This document shows positions 11,561-21,114 of a stretch of 64,000 nt of DNA, in pieces; position 1 is the stretch's first letter; each line of letters opens with the position of its first letter. A program made the translations under genes and the position numbers. The stretch is from assembly GCA_030247845.1 (NCBI GenBank), contig JAPDRP010000017.1, positions 682,001-746,000 on the forward strand, read 5' to 3'. Below the pieces are notes generated by a model. The model searched no databases, was not told the origin of the DNA, and saw only the letters and a list, made by a program, of their open reading frames with translations. This DNA is from Coniosporium tulheliwenetii (taxonomy: Eukaryota > Ascomycota > Dothideomycetes).

Positions 11561-13139
11561 TACTTAGGCTAGATCTTACTATAGTTAGCCTTATAAGTGT
11601 ATAGAATAGTTTAAAAAATATATATTTTCACGGGTATAATACTTAAGTTATTTCCTATAGATTATAGGATTCGGCGTGTTATTACCTCTATACCACTTAC
11701 CTAGTAGGAACGGACTAGCATCCTATATTATTACTAGGTTAGCTATTATTTAGAATATATTAGATTCTTAAGCGTCACCTCTTTATTATATTTAGTGTTA
11801 CTATATATAGAAAAGTCCTCTTCTATAAATTAATCTAGGGTACACTAGTATTATAATTAGCTATAGGTATTCACTCTAAGCGCGGTTGCCACTTATAGTA
11901 TCTAAAGGTACTAATACTAGCCGGTTCCTTTCTCTTAGTCGCTAGGCTATTTATAGTAGATGAAACTCTATCTAGGTTATACCCGCACTAATAAGCGGTG
12001 GACTATACTACTATAGTATTTATTCCTAGAAGGCTAGTAAGGTCGTCTATAGTATTATAGTTAGGATTTAATATTAGCTTACTAGCTCCCTTTAAGTTCC
12101 TAGAGTAGATGTCCACATAGTGAGAGATATTTTAGTAAGTATATTTAGCTAGAGTGAACTAGCGGTAGGGGTTATTCCTATTATACTATACTATTCTTAA
12201 TATTTTAAAGTCCTTTATATTAGTTAATAGCTTGTTATATATCTATTATATAATAATAAAGAGGTTATATTACTATTAGTGTCCGTTCTAGAGTATAATA
12301 GTCTTACTAGTCCGTTCTTCTATTCCTTATAGTGCATCTATCTAATTATTATAGCGACGTAGATAAGCACCTCGCCTTATAAAGAATTAAAGTATTATTT
12401 AGTATGCGTAAGGGTTTCAATTAGCTCTAAGTAATAGCGCCTAATATTAAAAATATTAGCTATCGACTTCGCGATAATAGGGTTTACCTATTAAGCCTTT
12501 AGCATCTACTAAAAGTGAGTATTAGTACGAGTCTAATAGGGTTTTGTACCTTTTAAAGATTAAAGTAAAGCTAGTTATTATCTTATATTTGCTATACTAT
12601 ATATACGTCGCGGTTAATATTTATATCTAGGTTAAAAAAGCTTATAACGTTTCTATAGATATACTCTATAGTATAATAACGGAATAAGGCGACTTCACGA
12701 ATAAACTATATATATACTAGTGTCTAAGTGGGTTTTCTAGTTAGGGAGCTGCGGCTAGCTTACCTATAGATAGAGTTTTCCACTTAGCTTCTTACTAATA
12801 TTAGAATCTTAGAATTCTAGCCTTTTTCCTATAATCAATGTGGTTACTATCTAGTATTAATTAATTACGCGCTATATTATTTAATCTACGCCCTCTAGTT
12901 AAAAGCTATACTATTATTTTAGCTAGATAGCGTAGTATCTTATAATAAGAAGCTATCTAGTTATATTTCTTACTAATATATTAGCTTCGGATGGCTCTCG
13001 CTTAATATTAGTATATCTTAGTATTCTACTCTATCTTACCTTTATAGCCTTATTCGTTAGCGTCTTAGTATAGTAGGGTATTAGCAAATCGTTTAAAATC
13101 GATTCTAGTTTAAAACATTTAGAACGTCTAGAACGCTCC

Positions 13140-13635
13140 AAGCACTATGCGAGCGGCTCGCAAGCGGCTCATAAGCGGCTTATAAGTAGAATAAACGCTT
13201 TAAGCACTCTAAGCACTCTAAGCACTCTGAGCGGTTTTAAATTACTTAGTAAATAATAAAAAAACATAAATTATAAAAAAGTCTTAGAGTTCTCTTTCTC
13301 GTTTAACTTTTACCCTCTTATAAAAAGAGGTATAATATCTATGTTTTTAAAAATTAAGCGAATAATAATTATTTTTATCGAAAGTTTACCCCCTAAACCA
13401 GCCTTTATATACTCTCTACTATTCTACTAGTTAAAGTAGATTTAGAGCTTTTTTCACGATTTTTTCTTACTTACTAAGTAATACTTAGCGTTTTCTTGGC
13501 GCTTAGAGTGCTTAGAGTATTTACCCCACTCGCGAGCTACTCGCGAGCCGCTTATAAGAGGTAAGAGTCGCTTAGAAGCTCTAAGCGCTCGAAGCCCGCT
13601 CTAAGCGCTCTAAGCCGCTCTAAGCGCCTATAACT
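13140..13635. repeat. Minisatellite of 9-12 bp units around inverted arms
   Basis: Three copies of aagcactct lie near 13202-13228. Inverted relatives (cttagagtg) lie at 13502-13520. Direct gctctaagcgctc-like units fill 13577-13627. Near-palindromic ataagcggcttataag and cgagctactcgcgag segments sit in between. The array straddles the left end of the inverted-repeat element. Confidence 0.65.
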
Positions 13636-16557
13636 TTTTCCTAATAGACTTTAATTTATAGTGGTGTATAATTACTAGCGTGCTTCCGCTCGCGTATCTA
13701 TTCTAACTTCGCTAAGCGAATAAGAGGTATTACTACTTAGAGGTATAATATATATATAGAGGTCTAATTATCTAAGCCTAGTTAGCTTAAAAACGTGGTA
13801 GCTAGATGCTTTATACTTACCCTACTAATTATAGCCTATTTATCCATCTAAGTATCTTTATTACTATTTATACTATTATATCTATTATCTTCTTTGTCGC
13901 CTTAATTTTCCTAGTCCTATAAGCTAAAACATAGAGCGTCTTATAGACTTAAGCGTAGTAAATTAATATTAAGGACTTTTTAGTAGGGTAGGTTAAAGTT
14001 AAGCGGCTCTTAGACCCTCTTCTAGGAAATAATAATTAAATCTAAATAATTAGAGGGGATAGTATTTCTATAGGAGAGTATTAATAGTTATTAATTAGCG
14101 TTAAGTATAGCCTAGTTAGCTAGTAGCTATAGGTATGTTAGGATTACTAAAAAATACCCTAAATAGATTATATAAAGGGAAAGAGTCTATTTAAATAAGT
14201 CTACTAGGAACTTTACTTAAATAAAATAGGTAATATTACTAATAGTAGTAGGGCATCTATCTATAACTTTAAGAATAATAGGAAAACTAAGAGGTAGGAA
14301 GTAAAGGCCGAGTTTTTATAAATAAGTTTAGTTAATAAAAGCGGTACTAGAGGCTCTAGTGTTAATAAAAGTGGTAGACTTATATCTATAAGAACTAGTA
14401 ATTAAAGTATAGTCGATTATAAGATATTTATCTCTATTAAAGTCTTACTAAGAAGACTAGGAGATTATAGAAAAGAAAAGCTTAACTATTCTAGATAAGG
14501 GTCCCTATAAGTAACTTATTATAAGGATGATTTATTTTCTAAATAGATTAAGTTATTAGGCTAAGGAGCGGAGGATAGAGTACTTAGTACTAAGCTAAAA
14601 TTAATAGTATATATAGACGCGCGAGGTTTCTTAGGGTAGCTATAAACTATATAGTCGCTACTATAACAGAGGTATATATAATTATTAAAACGCTATTACT
14701 TTATTTTAGAAGTAATAGAACTCTAGTGGATATAGCTAATAGTAAGGTCTATAGGGTTACTATAAGTATAGGCGGCTAGGATGGATTATAAGGTAGTTAG
14801 TATAATATAGGGCGCTAGTATTATAGTAGACAGAGCGAAGATTAGATATAAGGGAGTAATAGTAGGTAGAAGAGCTAGAAAAGCGCGTTTCTAGAAGATA
14901 GAAGGGCTTATAATAGCCCTAGCTATCGCGTAAAAGCGCTTATTAATATACTAATATAGGCGGAAGAATTTAAGGTAGCTTAAGTTCTTAGTATTATAGC
15001 TTATAAGCGTGTTTCTAATTTTATTTAACACGCTTATATAAAGTATTAATTTCTTTCCGTTATTATTATACCTAATATTGTTAATATAGCGCTAGAACTT
15101 AGTAGCGAAGGTAGTAAAGTTATAGTTCTTTTAGTAGAGCTTAATAATCTTTATCTAGGCGGTCGCCTTCGGGTTTAGATTACTAAAAGCTAGCTTAAGG
15201 TGCTTAATTATTTCTTCTATTAAGCTAAACTTAAGAGTGCTATCCGTCTAGATATAAGGGAGAAATACAGCTTATATAAAGTTCTTAATGTTGGAATGTA
15301 TTAATTGAAGAGCTTGATCTCTATCTAAGGTGGGAAACCACCGTCTATATATATCTAAATCCTTTAGATCTTACCACTTTCTAGTAGGTTCCATCTTACT
15401 AATCTATAGAACCTTTTATTCTATGATTTATAATCTATATTATAAATCCTATCCGTCTAGAACCTTCTAGAACCTTATAGAATCTTATAGAATCTAGTAG
15501 AATCTTCGGTAGCAAACTTAATTATTAATCAACCACTTTTGCCACTTAGTGCCTAAGGCTAAGGGTGAATGCCTTATAGTCTTATCGCCTTATAGCCTTA
15601 TAGTCTTATAGCCTTATAGCCTTATTGCCTAAGCCTGCTAAGACTCTGGAAATTGACTTCTAACACTTAAGGCGCCTATATAAGTATAAGGTTTAGGTAG
15701 CTTTAGTTAGGTAGTAGTTAGTATTAATACGAGCTTTATATAGATGCTTATAATAAACAAGTGGAGAGTAGTATAGTTAGAGTCTAAGAATAGCTCTAGG
15801 TTAGATAGCTTTTTAGACTTATTAAATATAGTATTACTTATACGCATAGCCTAAGTGGTAAGGTAGGTAATATACTAGGTTACTTTAGTATATGTAGTAA
15901 TTACAGCGTCGCACAATTAAATAAGTTCTTTATGATATTTATTAATTATACTATAGTACACATGTATTTTATTATACGCATTTAAAAGTTAGTAGAGGAA
16001 GTTATACTACTACTTTAGGCTATTTCTTAACTTTTATAATAAAGTTAGTAGTGTTCTAGGAACTTAAGAGGGGCTATAAGAGATTAAAAGTACTACTTAA
16101 AGTTATAGGGGTGTTAATATTAATAGAAAGAGCTATAGTAGACTATAGCTAGACTATAATGAAAGATAATTAGTTAGTATAATATAATATTACGATACTA
16201 GGGCGCTAGATAATAAAACTTAATTAATTAGCTAGAATATAAGATATTGTATAAGAATAGAAAGATCTATAAGCCTAATAAGAAGAAACCCCTTAGTATA
16301 GAAGCACGTGATCTTAAAATAATAGAAGATCCGAATGCTAGAGAATACTAAGACTAAACTATAATAGCTTAGACGAGTCTATTAGTATACCGCGCTAGTT
16401 TAATAAACTTTTAAGAAAATTACGTATTAACCGCTTAATTTCTTAAAACGTGGATGTTTAGATGATAATTACTAGGGGTGAAAGTTAAGCGAGAGTAGGA
16501 ACACTAAAAGTCTACTTACTAAGCCGCTTACTAAGCCGCTTACTAAGTAATTTAAAA
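13235..16557. mobile_element. DNA-transposon-like remnant with long terminal inverted repeats
   Basis: The left end (13235-13252, ttttaaattacttagtaa) is repeated exactly in inverted form at 16540-16557. Homology continues inwards for about 130-140 nt. On the right (reverse-complemented) one reads CTCGCTTAACTTTCACCCC and CACGTTTTAAGAAATTAAGC. On the left one reads CTCGTTTAACTTTTACCCT and ATGTTTTTAAAAATTAAGC. The differences are mostly C/T, as RIP makes. The interior has no readable transposase. It contains the solo LTR at 15289-15665. Superfamily is undetermined; a Tc1/mariner-like or other TIR element is possible. Confidence 0.7.
15289..15665. repeat. Solo LTR with CTTAA target-site duplication
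   Basis: It starts tgttggaatg and ends gacttctaaca, and is flanked on both sides by cttaa (15284-15288 and 15666-15670). A 5-bp duplication is the usual size for LTR-retrotransposon integration. No internal element remains, so it arose by LTR-LTR recombination. It lies inside the inverted-repeat element and is therefore the younger insertion. Confidence 0.85.
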
Positions 16558-16560
16558 AAT

Positions 16561-17554
16561 TTAATTTTGTTTCCACGACTATCTCCGAGCGCTCGTGAAA
16601 AGCCAGCCTTAGCCGAGCGGGTGAAAGATTTTGTCAGAGGTATGGAACTTGCCCACCACACCACCGCACCGACCAAAAGGTACAGTGTCCAAGCTCGAAG
16701 AGCTTGGATCGGGCAAGTTACTACATATGGCTGTGACAGATTTGCTGATGTACTAGTAACCGGTCGGTCTCTTGCTACTAATACGCTAGCGTCTCATGTT
16801 AATATATTAATCCTAAGCTCATAATCCTTGCTAAAAGGCTTTGAGCATTAGTAGATTCTTTATCTTATAATAAGCTTAGCCTCTCGACTTTTTACTAAGT
16901 TAGCTAAGTAGTGTTATGCGAATAACATAGAATACGGCAGTATTCGCTCTACTTCTACTCAGATAGAAGGCCTAGACTATGCAAGACTCCGTCCTATGCA
17001 TTGCTTTATCACTAACGTTACGATCTTATACTTCACTTTAGTTTGAGATTTTTGGATGGCCAAGTAATTTACGGGATGTTGCAATACTTCTGCTCCCATG
17101 TCTGCTACTCAAGCGAAAGCTGGATTGATAACATGCTGAATGGATGCTGTGACATCGATGCAACTCGGACCCACAACATTCTACACACTCAGGAGGAAAT
17201 TCCGTGATCCTTCATAGAGTGAGGCGGAGCTCCACAGGTGAGTGAATCGTGGCGGCAGCGTCACTAGTCGACGTGGATCTACACAGTTCCGCTTGTCAAC
17301 AATGCGCTTAAAAGCGTCTCTCTCGCCGTCAACCTCTATCTACTCTACATCCTCGCCTCATTCTCTTAACTTCGACATCCAGCCGCAACACATCCCTTGA
17401 CTGAACAATCGGACCACATACGCTTCGATCACGTGTTATCCAGCAACTCTTCCTTCACAACGCCACAATTCACCTCCTCCTCTCGTTCTAGGTAGATCTG
17501 TCGCCCGCCGCGAAGTTCATCAAGTCTGCTCACACTAACATCACCGCCGTCATC
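16561..17554. other. Boundary of TA-rich block and Nudix promoter region
   Basis: Composition returns to normal here. An 85-codon open frame at 16567-16824 has no recognisable similarity and is probably chance. The last 250 nt before 17555 are rich in C and T and look like a fungal promoter/5' UTR. Confidence 0.5.
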
Positions 17555-18030
17555 ATGTCAAAGGTCCTCGGAACGAGGAAGGACATTGCCTACACCGAGA
17601 GGCTGGCTGTCAGAATCATTATGAAAAACGACAAGGATGAGATTGTCATCATCTTCGTGAAGAACGGCAACTACTACAAGCTTCCGGGAGGCGGCATTGA
17701 GCCTGATGAAGATCACCGCTTCGCCGGCGAACGGAAGGCGATGGAGGAGACGGGATGCAAGGTCATTATGGACGAAGGTTGCATGGCCACTACGGAAGAA
17801 TGGAGGAACGATCTTCATCAGATCTCCTACTACTACCGCGCACACCTCGTCAGGGACACTGGAGTGGTGGAGCTGACCGAGGATGAGATTGTGGATGGCC
17901 TTCAGCATGGGTGGATCTCAGTCAAGTCTGCCATGAGAGGATGAAGGCATGCGAACCTACCTCGGAGCTTGGGAGATACATTAAGGCGCGCGATCTGTAC
18001 TTCGTGGAAGAACACGCGAAGGACCTTTGA
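17555..18030 (+). CDS. Nudix hydrolase family protein, altered Nudix box, frameshifted C-terminus
   Basis: Start ATG 17555 (catcATGtc). The Nudix domain fills the protein: ERLAVRIIMKNDKDEIVIIF, YKLPGGGIEPDEDH, then RKAMEETGC. The consensus box is Gx5Ex7REUxEExGU. Here the G, E, R, EE and G positions are kept, but the E directly after R is K (RKAMEETG). Nudix enzymes hydrolyse nucleoside diphosphates linked to another moiety; the substrate is unknown. The frame stops at 17944. The next frame then reads MKACEPTSELGRYIKARDLY to a stop at 18028-18030, as expected for the C-terminus of this fungal family. A one-base loss near 17936-17941 is therefore likely. No intron is evident. It is the first gene after the RIP block. 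Confidence 0.8.
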
Positions 18031-18511
18031 TTGAGTCAGTATCCCTAATCTCAGGCACTGCGCCTTCACTTACTTACACCTTGTTCAGAACGAGAACGCT
18101 GGGAACTGCTTGGCCACTCATCACCTATTGCTTTCCGAATAGTGGATGGTCTTCCGCACAATTGTAGTTACATCGCGCCACGGCGGGCGGCATGGGATTT
18201 ATGAGACGCCTCCATGGTTGCAAGGAACGAGACTTGGGGAACTAGGAGTTAAACTTTGGGTGATTCACGGTTGGGCTGAAGGTTGTATTAGCGACGCATA
18301 TTCCTCCTTCTCGCTCCACCTCATAAATCTGGAGCCGAACCGTCTCATCCATAGCATTCAACCAAAGGTCCAGAACCGCAGCACAAGATATGTCGCCACT
18401 AGCACAGGATAGACAATTCCAGCTGTTGCGATCAGATTGCGCGACGGAGTTCAGGTAGACACGGGCCTTGCCGACACAGTGTGACAATGACTACCTCGGT
18501 CATGATCAGCG
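18031..18511. other. Convergent intergenic region Nudix/HET
   Basis: No gene I can support; short open frames on both strands show no family features. Confidence 0.5.
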
Positions 18512-20764
18512 CTAGCAGAGGTACACTCTACACAATACTTTCTTCGCTGACTCGGGTGCCTTAAGGTCTAGGGACGCAAAACTTTCGCTTCGCGCTACTA
18601 AAGTATGCGTGTTAACAGTCTGATGCCTGATATGATCCTTGGACATCAAGGCATCTTCTCCGGGTCCGGAAGCCAGATCTTCAATGTGACGAGATCCGGA
18701 TGGATGTAATATGAAAGGTCTGAAAGCATCCCGATCCAGAGTGTAGACCTGATCCCCAGGCAGCACATCAAGACCAATTCCCATTCCACCAGACTTGGTA
18801 ACGAAGAACGCCCTCTTGTGTTTGTCGTACCGGTCTGGTTTTCCTTGAATGGATTCCTGGACTATTGAAGTGCTAGCAGTCAGTGATCACCCGAGACAAA
18901 CATGTAGCGCTGACTGACTGAAACCCACCTTGATGATGATTGCAAGGCTTCATGCTCGGTCGGCACGCAGAGAATGCCTCTTCCATAGCAAATACGAGCG
19001 GTTGGCCTCCCTGCTGGGGATCGCTTTTGCACAAAAGTCCAACACATCTAGGGCCGTACAATCCGTGAGAATGTGTCCAATGACAATGGCCCTTCGTGAC
19101 CGATGAGCGTTTTATGCACTTCGAGAAAATCCTTGATGCGTTGCCAACCCGACTCTTCTGATTCATCATGCAGCTCTTTCAATCGCGAGCGGGCGTTGGG
19201 ATATTCTAGTTTGCGACCCAGAATATTATCTTCCCAGCGGACTCCTTGGGATTCGCGGAATTCGTACCACAACTTTGCCTCGGGCTCATCGTTGTAAGCT
19301 GTAAGGGTTGCCAAATGGTCTATGAAGACAAAGAATCCTGGGTAGCCTTCAAGATCCGGAGTCACCACCCAAGCCTCGTAAATCGAGCCCAGGTTGAAGG
19401 AGTAATGGATGATCTTCACCTGTCCGCAATAAACCCCTTCCAAGGAGAGAATGTCTTTATCGAGAAGCCGAATGTCCGATGGGTTACGATCATTAGCTGA
19501 TGTTCCTCCAAGAACCCTTCTCTCAATTACTTCATCTCCTCTATGGAAATCACCTTTCAGTGAGAACTTGGCTTTTCCAAAGAGGCTAATGTCGGACTGG
19601 TTGCGATTATCGGCTGATGCGTCTGCGAGAACCTTCCCCGTCAAACGATGGAACCCAGGATGGAGAACTCGATATTGGGCTCGGGTTCTTGGTCGCCGCT
19701 GATACGAACTGTATGGACCGCTGTCTGCGGATCAACTCGAATTTTGCCTTTGCGAAGACTAAGCCGGCATTGATTGAATAACTGGCGGAGATGGGATCAT
19801 ATCCCTGCCAATCATTCACCACCCCGAGGAACGCATAGATTTTGTCTCGAGGATCAGAACACTTCCGATCACCATACTCCAGTAAGGTATTCAGGAATCT
19901 TATACCTCTTCCAGCCGGACGGAGTCGTTGGTTTCTTGTAAGCGCAATGCGATTAAATCGACCAGGATATGCCACTTTTCTGATTTTTTCGGAGAAGAGG
20001 TACCAGACAAGAGCATCGCTTTCCGGAAGAGACTTTAATCGCCGCCCTCTCTCGGCGCCAAAGCAAGCCTCCTCTGTCTTGAGCAAGTCTTCGAAGTCCG
20101 CATAGCCCGTTCCCATCATGAAAGTGAGTTTTCTCGGGAGCACTGCCTCTTGGACTGTCCACCCGCGCTCGAACCATGGCGAGTCGATGAGACTGTTAAC
20201 GCATCTTTCGACGCCTTCCCGCGTTACTTTTCCGGCTCCACGGAGTAACCTTGACGATCCAGATAGTAGCACATTGAAGACGCCAATGCAAGATGCCTCG
20301 TCATTCGGCGGTATATCGCCAAGCCACACGACCGTGCCTGAAGCAGAGGAGTAAATGCGCCGCATCAGATCCACTTGGAAGCCCTTTTCTTCGTTATCCT
20401 CCTGATTTATGCAGACCGCGTCCACCCATAAGATGCGAGGCTCATTAGTCCGACGTAGATGGATCAACGCATGATATAGATTGTCTGTGACAGCACGGCG
20501 TCTACCATCAATGGCCATGTGGTGGACGACTGTAGGATTCCTCCAGACGTATGACAATGCCTCGTATTTTAGTGTGCTCTTAAGAGGGTGAGCGGACAGT
20601 TCGCAACGTATGGGCTTCGACCTCGCCCCTGGATGTAGCTTGATCAGACGGATCTCGCGCTTCTGCTTGTCGAGGGGCTGATACAGCGGCTGAGGAATTC
20701 TCCGCACGGGCTGCTGACCTGATGAACTCACCAAGACTATCGGAAAGGTCCTTGGCCAAAACAA
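18512..20764 (-). pseudogene. HET-domain (heterokaryon incompatibility-like) protein, probably broken
   Basis: Start ATG 20764. The HET domain is clear: YEALSYVWRNPTVVHHMAID, RILWVDAVCINQEDNEEKGF, QVDLMRRIYSSASGTVVWLG, then SPWFERGWTVQEAVLPRKL and DPRDKIYAFLGVVNDWQGYD. The frame is lost in the G run (minus strand) near 19637-19641, just after SPSWVPSFDG. It resumes in another frame with KVLADASADNRNQSD and runs to a stop at 19048. A conserved C-terminal HET-protein segment (KRAFFVTKSGGMGIGLDVLP, GDQVYTLDRDAFRPFILHP) lies at 18861-18690 after a plausible TAG acceptor. The stretch between (about 19050-18930) cannot be joined in one frame. HET proteins act in allorecognition cell death. At least one frameshift is present, more likely two or more, so this is a decayed allele or a poorly assembled gene. 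Confidence 0.75.
19441..19632 (-). repeat. Tandem internal duplication in the HET gene (117-bp period)
   Basis: The segments 19441-19515 and 19558-19632 align with a 117-bp offset (39 codons); compare the gctgatg ends at 19496-19502 and 19613-19619. They encode related blocks, SADNRNQSDISLFGKAKFSL and SANDRNPSDIRLLDKDILSL. Confidence 0.75.
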
Positions 20765-21114
20765 AGCGGATTCTATCCTACGATGTGCTGTCTTGTCGTG
20801 CTCCTGTAGAAGGTGTAAGAGCGAGTGGAGGCCTCGTCAGATGCAGCTAAATAAAGCCACTTACATGTACGCAGTCACATGACAGACCAGGACAAGCGGA
20901 AGCAGCATCATGTATCTTAGCGTTTGATTGACGTGTGGAAATTGCTGCCATCAAACACTGTTGTCTTAGATGGCTTACTGTACAAATACTCGTGATCGAC
21001 TATAGATTCACGGCTTCATAACCATATGACTGTCGTTCCGTCATCACAGGCGACCTGCGGCCTCGCACCACACCAGGGCACATCCAACCGTCGAACCAAC
21101 AACCAATCTCCCAC
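20765..21114. other. HET promoter / glucoamylase 3' region
   Basis: It lies between two minus-strand genes, and no coding sequence was recognised. It should hold the HET promoter and the glucoamylase 3' UTR. Confidence 0.5.

Larger units (their letters stand above)
9440..16560. mobile_element. RIP-degraded transposon nest (TA-rich block)
   Basis: Composition changes abruptly near 9.44 kb and returns to normal near 16.57 kb. Inside, TA steps dominate, CA and TG are depleted, and there is no long open frame. This is what repeat-induced point mutation (CpA to TpA on either strand of duplicated DNA) leaves. Decipherable parts are a Copia RNase H with 3' LTR (10305-11139, minus), two related LTR copies (11140-11560 and 15289-15665), an element with inverted ends (13235-16557) and a 9-12 bp minisatellite (13140-13635). 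For 9440-10300, 11561-13130 and the interior 13640-15280, I can only say they are heavily mutated and contain many stops. Confidence 0.9.

Noticed and set aside
13235..13640. CRISPR-like direct repeat array
   Set aside because: Units are contiguous without unique spacers and lie in eukaryotic transposon debris; a minisatellite.
14690..14800. Possible retroelement zinc-knuckle remnant (Y/C-rich translation)
   Set aside because: Needs several assumed RIP reversions to become a CCHC motif; too speculative.
16567..16824. 85-codon frame at the edge of the TA-rich block
   Set aside because: No similarity, no splice partners; lies where composition returns to normal, so open frames are expected by chance.
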